Source of the DNA: Pseudisothecium myosuroides
Lineage: Eukaryota; Streptophyta; Bryopsida; Hypnales; Lembophyllaceae
Length of the DNA stretch: 64,000 bases
Assembly: GCA_951799445.1 (NCBI GenBank)
Contig: OX637292.1
Location: forward strand, 22,137,296 to 22,201,295
Direction: 5' to 3'
The number at the start of each line of letters is the position of its first letter. Position 1 is the stretch's first letter. The notes beneath the pieces were generated by a model. The model was not told where the DNA came from. It ran no database searches and saw only the letters and a list, made by a program, of their open reading frames with translations. Position numbers and translations under genes: made by a program. This document shows positions 24,820 through 33,708 of the stretch, in pieces.

Positions 24820-25812
24820 ACAAATATTTAGGTGGATGAAGAAACAAAGATTTTGTGTGCTTAGGACTGGTTTGCGTTCATCCACTATTTGGGAATTTGA
24901 ATGTCCAATCTATTAGAGGTAAAATCTAGAAGGATGCTAACACCAAAAAGTGACCCATGCATAGCTTTCAAGATTACTAGATATGAAGAATGCATGTATT
25001 GGTTCATAATTGAGATCATTTTTGGCAAAGCACCTTGATGATAGGTCCCAAACTTTGAAAATTAATCTTGAAAAAGATAAGCCTATGGCCACTTTTTTTA
25101 ACTTTAAAATCCTTCTCTCTTTATATTTCTATTTTGCAACTATATATGATTGAGTTTTTTATTTTATTTTTCAGAGTTGTAATCACATGTTGTCTATAAG
25201 TCATAAAATCTTAGATCTTTTTGTGAAATTTGAAATTATCCATCGATTGTTGAATATAAAGTGAAAAAAATTCATATCATATACATACCAAATATGCTTC
25301 AAAATTTCCATATAAATGTACATTATACTGCAAAACATTGTGGTAAAAATCACAATATTGTATCATTCTAAAATTAAAAAATCACTCCATAGTTATTTGC
25401 CCAGAGATCAAATTGCAAAAAAATATTGAATTTTTGAAATTTTTGAAAATTTCAAATTTCAATAGAAACTAGGCTTGATAAGTTTCATTTCATTGGTTGG
25501 TCTCATTTCAAAAATGATTGTTTTCATGGACCAAGAGAAAGGAGTAGAAGTTGCCAAAATACTTTATACAATGATCCATGAATTTGCCCTATTTTAATGC
25601 ACAAGAAAGTCCAAAAACATCTTAAGGAGGGAAATCCAACAAAAATTTATTGAAAATGAATTTGAGCAACTCCTCAAAGAAATTTGAATGACAAAATGTT
25701 CTTTCCATCCTGCGAGCCTCGCTGACATCATCCAAATGACACAAAACTTGTCTCAAGCTTTTTTTTTTTTTTTTTTTAAACTAAAACTTGTCTCAAGCTT
25801 TTCAAGGTTAAA
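24820..25812. repeat. Dispersed repeat, family 3 (paralogue of 42340-43495)
   Basis: About 1 kb aligned by eye with 42340-43495: shared blocks include tgtgcttaggactggtttgc/gtgtgctagggacgggtttgc, tagaaggatg, gcaactatatatgattgag and gagcaactcctcaaagaaatttga. It is the CACTA-empty counterpart of that copy. Shorter relatives sit at 35491-36219 and 37202-37936. At the right edge, cttgtctcaagctttt is repeated directly on either side of a poly-T run, a possible small poly-A insertion. Confidence 0.5.
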
Positions 25813-25917
25813 GTACCGCTATTCTACTTTGTATTAGTAGAATGTGCCAAGGTATGAGGAGCTCAGTTTTATGAAAGTGCAAAAGAAAAAGCCTTCAAAA
25901 ATGTTCCAGTGAGGCAG

Positions 25918-26172
25918 GCAGGACGTTAAATCCTGCATTCAAACTGGGACCCGCAGGATAAAAACGCAGGAATTTTTTATTTTTCACGTATTATTTTTTT
26001 TTTGAATTCTCAATTCATATTTGCAATCAGAGGCCCCTAATTAGCTAGGAGAGGTTAACATCTAACCCTAGGCACGGCTCAAAATAGGGGCAAGATTTTA
26101 CTTTTACACCCCCCCCATTTCTGCGTTTTCACCCTGCGGGTCCCAGTTCGAATGCAGGATTTAACGTGTTTC
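25918..26172. mobile_element. MULE-like MITE with a perfect 9-bp target duplication
   Basis: A 255-bp element flanked by GTGAGGCAG on both sides (25909-25917 and 26173-26181). Ends: gcaggacgttaaatcctgc and gcaggatttaacgtgtttc; longer inverted arms include gggacccgcagg/cctgcgggtccc (last base approximate). The paralogous segment at 44754-44765 has a single gtgggacg before gttgctccattga, that is, the empty site. Same family as 1803-2074. Confidence 0.75.
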
Positions 26173-26181
26173 GTGAGGCAG

Positions 26182-27264
26182 TTGCTCCATTGAGGAGCAT
26201 ACTTGAGTAAGCTTTTCAAAGGTGACTGCTATCCAACACCTATCGAATATAACGCTCCAAAGGCTACATATTGATTTTGAAACTGTACTGACCACCATAT
26301 TGACAGCACTTGTGTCGGTTTTACATCATCTATTAATAAACTTTGCAGACCCAGATAATGCATTCTTTAGTGCATTAGAGTCCTCTTTTATTTGCACCAA
26401 CAAGAATATAAAGAAGAACAGTCTGACCATTCAAATAGTAAACATATGCTCCGTACAATTGATTGTGGTTACCATATAATTGGTCCTTCCTTTGTGGCAT
26501 GGGCCTGGCGTGCTGTTGGTGGTAAGTGTCTGCTTCTCTCCTACTTTCAGGGACTAGCTAGGGTACAGTAGCACTATGCCAAAACCCCATTTCAGAATAC
26601 GTCGATCAATGACTTATTTGCTTTTGCAATGACTCAGTTGAGCACCAACTTTAGTCGCTTTCAAACTTTTGTTGCATTTAAAGGGCTCCAGCATGCAAGG
26701 TTCACTGGAGTGCTTCAACTCTAGATTATGGTGGTCTTTTCAATTCAGGCCAGTTCTGTAGGACAGGGTCCAGTTCAGAACTGAAACTGCAATTTCAAAG
26801 GTCATCAATCTCGAAACGCATGGACATGGAGCTGGAACTAATTTGCCTCTAGCTTCTCTTACAACTATAACTTCTCTTGAAGCAAACAGCTTAGTTACTG
26901 ATTTGTATGCAGGCACGCAGTGGTAAGATCGATCGACCTAGGCTTTCATATTTCTCCGAATTTATTCTAAATTTGGTCTACCTGTGTGAAGGTTGTGTGA
27001 AGATGGATCGAAGAATTGATTCACTCGGCGTACTTCATTGGAACCTACGCAGCTGATCCTACTATCAGGGGCGCCAACGTCTTGAATTGAGGGTTTTGTC
27101 TATCGCGTTTGCACGAAATTGTAGCTTAGTTTGCAACGCTGTTCATTGCGAGACTCCTAAGGAAATTCTGGAAACTGAGATTAATTTGTCTGGATCTAGC
27201 ACCAGAGTATTACATACAGGGCACAGATACTACACAGAGCAAGTTTAAGGCACTGATTTTATCT
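26182..27264. promoter_or_regulatory. Upstream region of the TIR-FAMeT gene (copy A)
   Basis: From about 26640 to the start codon this is clearly similar to the region upstream of the second TIR exon (47400-48045): shared aaagggctcca, gtccagttcagaa, cagcttagttactgatttgta and acacagagcaagtttaaggc. Conservation between copies up to the ATG suggests that promoter and 5'UTR were duplicated together with the gene. No specific element is called. Confidence 0.5.
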
Positions 27265-30200
27265 ATGGCTAGTACCTCCACTAGCGAGCAGATTTTCCAC
27301 TACGATGTATTTCTTAACCACCGAGGCCCTGACACCAAAGAGCAGTTTCTACTTCCTCTTGTCGAAAAGCTTCGCGAGGCTGGCATCGAGCGTCCATTTC
27401 TGGACCAGCAGGCCATCCATCGTGGAGAGCGTGTGTTCCAAGTCATCGATAAAGCCTTGGACTCTGCCCGGATGCACATCGCCGTCTTTTCCAGTTCCTA
27501 TGCGCAATCCCAATACTGTCTGAATGAGCTCCAAGACATGTTGCGAACAGAGAGGCCCATCATCCCTGTGTTTTACGATGTGAAGCCCGAGCATGTGAGG
27601 CGGCCAAGGAACCCAAGTGGACCATTCGAAGAGGCTTTTCGGAAACATTTGGGGCGCGAGAAGTCACAAGTGGTGGAAGGGTGGGTGGATGCTATGAAGA
27701 AGGCTGCTAAGCTTTTTGGCTTTGAGCGAGACATTCCCAAGTACCGGTGAGATCACAAACTTTGTGTCCATGGATGCATGTTAAGGCAGTTGCACCTATA
27801 ATCATCACTAAGCAACTGAAAGAGGACTCAAACGCACTTTAGAAAGCACTAGTTTGTCACACTACGGATGAGTTAAATATAAATGTTCAAAGTATTGTCC
27901 TTCCGGTGAAAACACCCAAAACCGTCGATATTAAGCAATTCAGCATAGTTGGAGGTATTTTTTCCTAATAATGACATTTTTGTAGTATTGGCAAGTGAAA
28001 ATCATGAATATTCAAAAAAAAAATTAGATTTTTTGGATGTGGTATGTAATTTCTATGATTTTTCAAAGTGCTGGCTCTCTAGACCACTAAAACTGTCATA
28101 TAGGTGGACCCTGAATCGACATTTGGAAAAATCAGATGTCAGCGAATCAGAATTAAGTATGTGTCCTTCAAATGTATCGGCGAATCAAAGCTAAACATTT
28201 TAAGGACACTTTAATGGGAAATCTAGGAACAAATTTAGTGATAGTCACAAATAAGGTACAGAGATGGGAACAGGGACACTAATAGGTGTTTCTACCTTAG
28301 ATGTATCTACGGGTGACTGCACGAAACACCTGTACTATTTGTTGCGTTTTGAAATAGTACTCATGATTTTTTTTGGAGTACTTTAAAATAAGAATCAATT
28401 CTAAAAAAAATAAAAAATAAATATGACCAAAGTATGCACCTTTAAGATGAAGGTAACCACCGAAGGAAATTTATTAAAAAATTCTCTAAGTAGGAGAACT
28501 AGAAAAGTGCCGGCAAATAGTTAGAAAATACATACTTTGATGTTTTAATTAGTAGAAAATAGGAAAAAATTTAAATAAAAAAAATAAAAATTGGCCATTT
28601 GTAGCAACTCTATGGAGATGGTCATTCACCAAAAAAACCACCAAAATAATTTTTTTCATGTTTCAAAATGCAAGTAGAAATAGGCTCACTTTATGGACTT
28701 CTACACCACATAAAATTAAGTATTTTTAGAATTCCTTTGGACGATAGCTACAAATCTACTAGAAGACCATTTCTACCAAATTTTAGCTTCAAATTTGTTT
28801 TTATGGATACTAAATAGTACTAAAAACCTCCAAATTGGCATTTGTGACAAAATATTGGGGGCTATTATTAAATAGTAAAACATTTTTTAAAAATTCCAAA
28901 AAATTAGACAAGGTTTATAATAGTCATAACATTACAAGAAATTTCAGGCCTCGAGAGGGCCGCGAGTTCTGGACCCCCCGAGTGCATTTAGGGAGGAATT
29001 CAGGTGCTGCTGACGTGCCACTACTTGTGCCACGTCAGCGACACGTCAAATTTTAATTTTTTAAAATTTTTTTTTCAAAAAAAAAATATTTAAAAAAATA
29101 TATATATTTTTTCAAAAAAATATATTTTTTCAAAAAAAAATATTTTTTTATTTTTCTGTTTTTGCACCTCGGGGGGCCGAAAAATGAATCCTTAATAGCC
29201 CTCCCGAGGGCTCAGATTTTCTGTAATGATACCTTGTCTATTAATTTTGAGTCATTTGGAGTCAAAATGCAAAAGTTATGGCCAAAAACCTAATCAACAT
29301 GCAACGTGTGACAGAAAATAGTACAAATGTTTCATGCAATCACCCCTACAACCAATACCAAGTTGTCACTCTTAGGTTTTGATTGTGTACATCTTGTGTA
29401 ATCAATTTCTAGATTTTTGTGACACTTTTTGGACCAAATGTAGGGGTCTCGTTTTGGGCAATGTTAATTATGGAAGTGCATACCTTCAATATGTGCTTTC
29501 CCCATGTTTTATGTATCTTTCACAAACTGGGTAACAACGTAATATCTCAGATGCATGCATGATTGCCTAATTTCAGGGATAATGACGAGTTGCTTATGAA
29601 GGATATTGTTGAGGATGTCATAAAATTACTTAGTCCTACAACAGTAACAATACAACCGCGTGGTGGACAATACAACTGGATGCAACACTACAACCTTCCA
29701 TCGAAAGGTCAAGGGATAATTTTCTTTGCTGCAGACACCTACATGAATCTCCATATAGCATTTTCTCCAGAAGCAGGGATGGTGTTCCCATCATACGAGA
29801 TCGTGATAGGTTTGCAAGATTCGTCAAAACATACAAGATCAGAAATACGACGGTATACTCCAAAGATGATAGTGTGTTCATGTTCCCCAATGGATTTAAC
29901 AAATTATACCCTCCAAGAAGGAAATTTGTACCATTTTTGGATTTGCATAGATGCGGTGACGCAGCTCATCTATGTTGGACGAGGCCAAGATCTAGAGGAA
30001 AAACATGCCTTTATCATCTTCAAAGATCCATCATTTCTTAAGGACATCCAGTATTTTGCCTTGAGTTCAAACCAAGTGGCTATCATTTACACAGGCATAA
30101 GAATGGAAAGCACAAGACCAACACTATTTGGGAGTTTTGGCCAAGATTCTTCAGCTGGTTTGTGGAGTTCTATTGATGCATCCCAAGTTCTACCCCCATC

Positions 30201-33200
30201 ACCAGCACATAATTATGGTGATTACGATTGGTTGAAATCCTATGAGCTGCCTACGAAAGGTCAGGGAATTGTTAGTTTTTCCGTCAAAGCCATCACAGAT
30301 GTACGTGTGGCAATTTCTCCCAAGCCTCAAACTATGGACCCAATGTACGAGATGGTGATAGGTGGATGGGGCAACAATGCAAGTAGCATTCAGAAGACGG
30401 AAACATTGTGCCGTGTGACAACCATTGGATGGATTCAAAGGGGCCGTGAGAATCAATTTTGGGTGTCCATCAATGTTGATACACAACTGATTCATATTGG
30501 GACAGGAAACAAGCCTACTTTAGCTTCGGTTGTCTGCATCTACAAAGATCCATACTTTGTAAGTGACGCTCGTTATGTTTCTTTTTTCTCCTCGGATGCA
30601 AATGTCGTTTACTCGAATATTTTGTTGGCGTCTGAAAGTGCTTCAAGATTGTTGAGTACTCGGCCCCTAGAGTTACCACAACGTATGGGAGACTATAATT
30701 GGAATTCAAGTTACAAATTCTTATCAAAAGGTCAAGGGATCCTTTATTTTACAGCCAAGGCAAGGAATGACATACATGTAGCCATTTCTCCTAGATGTAA
30801 TACTACAAATCCAATGTATGAGATAGTAATTGGTGGATGGAAAAACACAAGGTCTTGTATTCGGCGGTGGTCGCAAGGGGCTTTATTAAGCTATGTTGAT
30901 GAAGGTATTATTGATATGGAAGGTTTGAACCACTATTGGGTGTCCATTGATAAAGATACAAAACTCATCCAAGTTGGGCATGGAAACCAAGCCAATCGAA
31001 ATTCAGTCCTATTCATGTATATGGATCCACGTTTTCTCTACAATGCCACGTACATTGCTTTCTCCACTTGGGATACACCAATCACTTATTCGTCCATTTT
31101 TGTATCATTTCGAAGTGCTACTATTACAAAACCAATTCAATGGGCCAATTTTCAACTACAAGATCCACATTTTAAGGTGGTGATTTCAAAAAATTGTTTG
31201 GGACATTATGAATGGCAACCTTACTTTGAACTACCTTCTATGGGTCAAGGAGTGGTGACCTTTGCTGCTGAGACAAATGCAGATGTACACCTGGCAATCT
31301 CTCCAGTACTTGAGACGGTGAATCCCATGTACGAGATTGTGATTGGTGGATGGAACAATTCAAAGTCTATGATTCGAAGGGCATCAAAAGGAGATGATGT
31401 TTGTTCAAGACATAGTTCACCAATTGCCTCGGGTTTGAACCGCTATTGGGTGTCCATAGATGCTTCCACACAATTTATCAAAGTTGGATTTGGAAGCGAT
31501 CCACAGATAGAGTCTACCATTTTCCTCTTGTATAGAGATTCAAACTTTATAAGTGCTGTGCGCTATGTCACCTTTACCAACTTGGACGTACCAGTCACTT
31601 ACTCATTAATTGGTGTATCATTTCAATGTACTACTATTACCAAACCAATTGAAAGTATTCAAGAGGTGAGCCAAGAACAAATTCATTGGACCAATTTCCA
31701 ACTACAAGATCCACATTTTAAGGTGGTGATATCACAAAATTGTTTGGGACACTATAACTGGCAACAATACTTTGAACTACCTTCTATGGGTCAAGGAGTG
31801 GTGACCTTTGTTGCTGAGACAATTGCAGATGTATACATGGCAATCTCTCCTATACCTAAGACGGTGAGCCCCATGTATGAGATTGTGATTGGTGGATGGA
31901 ACAATTCAAAGTCTGTGATTCGAAGAATATCAAAAGGAGAATATGATGACGTATGTTCTAGACATAGTTCACCAATTGTCCCAGGTTTGAACCACTATTG
32001 GGTGTCTATAGATGCTTCCACGCAGTTTATCAAAGTTGGAATTGGAAGTGATCCAAAGGTAGAATCTACCATTTTCCTCTCGTGTAGGGATTCAAACTTC
32101 ATAAGTGATTTGCGCTATGTCACCTTTACCAATTTTGATACACCAATCACTTACTCATTAATTGGTGTATCATTTCAAAGTGCTATTATTACAAAGTCAA
32201 TTGAAAGTATTCAAGAGGTGAGCCAAGAACAAATTCATTGGACCAATTTCCAACTACAAGATCCACATTTTAAGGTGGTGATATCACAAAATTGTTTGGG
32301 ACACTATGACTGGCATCAATACTTTGAACTACCTTCTATGGGTCAAGGAGTGGTGACCTTTGCAGCGGAGGCAATTGCAGATGTATATATGGCAATCTCT
32401 CCAATTCCTGAGATGGTGAACCCCATGTACGAGATTGTGATTGGTGGATGGAACAATTCAAAGTCTGTGATTCGAAGAATATCAAAAGGAGAATATGATG
32501 ACGTATGCTCTAGACATAGTTCACCAATTGTCCCGGGTTTGAACCACTATTGGGTGTCCATAGATGCTTCCACACGGTTTATCAAAGTTGGAACTGGAAG
32601 CGATCCGAAAGTAGAATCTACCATTTTCCTCTCGTGTAGGGATTCAAACTTCATAAGTGATTTGCGCTATGTCACCTTTACTAATTTTGATACACCAATC
32701 ACTTACTCGTTAATTGATGTATCATTTCAATATACTACTATTACCAAACCAATTGAAAGTATTCAAGAGGTGAGCCAAGAACAAATTCATTGGACCAATT
32801 TCCAACTACAAGATCCACATTTTAAGGTGGTGATATCACAAAATTGTTTGGGACACTATGACTGGCAACAATACTTTGAACTACCTTCTATGGGTCAAGG
32901 AGTGGTGACCTTTGCAGCGGAGACAATTGCAGATGTATACATGGCAATCTCTCCAATACCTGAGACAGTGAACCCCATGTATGAGATTGTGATTGGTGGA
33001 TGGAACAATTCAAAGTCTGTGATTCGAAGAACATCAAAAGGGGATGTCTTATTTTTTAGATGTGGTTCACCGATTGCCCGGGGATTGAACCACTATTGGG
33101 TGTCCATAGATTCTTCCACACAGTTGATCAAATTTGGATTTAGAAGCAATCCAAAGATAGAGTCCTCCATTTTCCTCTCATGTAGGGATTCAAACTTTAT

Positions 33201-33279
33201 AAGTGACTCACGCTATGTCACCTTTACCAATTGGGACGCACCTGTGATATATTCAAACATTTCACTAGGAACCATCTAA
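27265..33279 (+). CDS. TIR domain fused to seven FAMeT-like repeats, 1394 aa
   Basis: Two exons, 27265-27746 and 29577-33279, join CG|G in phase. Residues about 10-155 are a TIR domain: DVFLNHRGPD, RPFLD, YCLNEL with the NADase-type Glu at 88 (Tyr replaces the usual Trp before CLNEL), IPVFYDV. A linker (KDIVEDVIKLL, about 168-178) resembles the one that leads into NB-ARC in TNLs, but here it leads to seven repeats starting near 188, 373, 531, 701, 883, 1067 and 1251. Each repeat has Y-W, LP..GQG, V.FA, AISP, MYEIVIGGWNN, IRR, HYWVSID, a VG strand and RYVTF, the pattern of Methyltransf_FA/FAMeT domains (PF12248). I see no signal peptide, membrane span, NB-ARC or LRR. The protein is probably cytosolic or nucleocytoplasmic: the TIR would make NAD-derived signals and the repeats would sense or scaffold. 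Methyltransferase activity is not implied. Retaining the intron ends translation at once (CGG TGA). Confidence 0.85.
27747..29576 (+). other. Intron of TIR-FAMeT gene, expanded by insertions
   Basis: 1830 bp with donor GTGAGA and acceptor TTTCAG. The paralogous intron in copy B is only about 380 bp; both ends align, but about 1.4 kb between about 27905 and 29350 is unique to copy A. It includes the inverted-repeat element at 28930-29228 and AT-rich DNA. Confidence 0.75.
28930..29228. mobile_element. CACTA-like MITE (CATTACA ends) in the TIR-FAMeT intron
   Basis: The left end cattacaagaaatttcagg pairs with the right end, which reads tcagattttctgtaatg; the arms continue into cctcgagagggc/gccctcccgaggg. 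An internal perfect inverted repeat gctgacgtg...cacgtcagc lies near 29008-29040. Ends resemble CACTA elements with a C-to-T change. The flanks (ata) are compatible with a 3-bp target duplication but not decisive. Confidence 0.5.
31195..33265 (+). repeat. Near-identical tandem coding repeats (FAMeT units 4-7)
   Basis: The marker tgtttgggacactat starts at 31195 (variant), 31741, 32293 and 32845: spacings of 546, 552 and 552 bp, that is, 182, 184 and 184 codons. Units 5, 6 and 7 are almost identical at the nucleotide level, including the linker that reads ESIQEVSQEQIHWTNFQLQ, while units 1-3 are well diverged. This indicates recent unequal exchange or gene conversion in the 3' half. Confidence 0.85.
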
Positions 33280-33708
33280 TCTTCTGCCAATCCAATTAGA
33301 AATAGACTCTTTGCATTGCTGAGGCTTTGTGACGCCTAAATGGACTAATTTTATAGCATGAATGTGAAGAGGCATTCAAGGATAAACCGAGGGTATTCAA
33401 TCCATACAATGATCGAAGCTTGATCGCAGATAGATGACTCTAGTGGTCATATTCGGAGTATTAGTTTTAGGTGTGCAATATTTGTGAAGTAACTATATAC
33501 CTAAGCCAAAAACTTCAAATGTTCAGGTCAAGATTTATAAATAAGAGATTATGAGGGTCCTCAATTCTCCGATTTCTAATGCAACTTTGATCTAAGATAG
33601 ACAAGTAGAATAGTGCTAATTTTTGACACAAACTCAGTGAAATGAACTTTTGTCCTGGACAGGCTCCTCGTTCAAAGCACAATATAATAATGCTAACATT
33701 TGAGGTTT
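33280..33708. other. Spacer between convergent TIR-FAMeT and secreted FAMeT genes
   Basis: 429 bp shared by both genes as 3' flank. It is also conserved in copy B (about 52411-52811), for example tgaccctagtg-type and gtagctatatacctaagcc blocks. No gene is seen in it. Confidence 0.5.

Noticed and set aside
25756..25801. Poly-T run flanked by a direct repeat of about 18 bp, like a retroposed poly-A insertion
   Set aside because: The insert is almost only the T run, so replication slippage or a small duplication explains it as well.
29563..29577. Start of a separate FAMeT gene at 29563
   Set aside because: That position has TTG, not ATG, and the frame runs straight back to a splice acceptor that joins in phase to the TIR exon.
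29636..30727. Several minus-strand open frames across the FAMeT exon
   Set aside because: They are antisense shadows of a strongly supported coding exon and carry no domain of their own.
29563..33279. Naming the FAMeT repeats as active farnesoic acid O-methyltransferases
   Set aside because: The domain name is historical; no S-adenosylmethionine-binding motif is visible, so no enzymatic claim is made.
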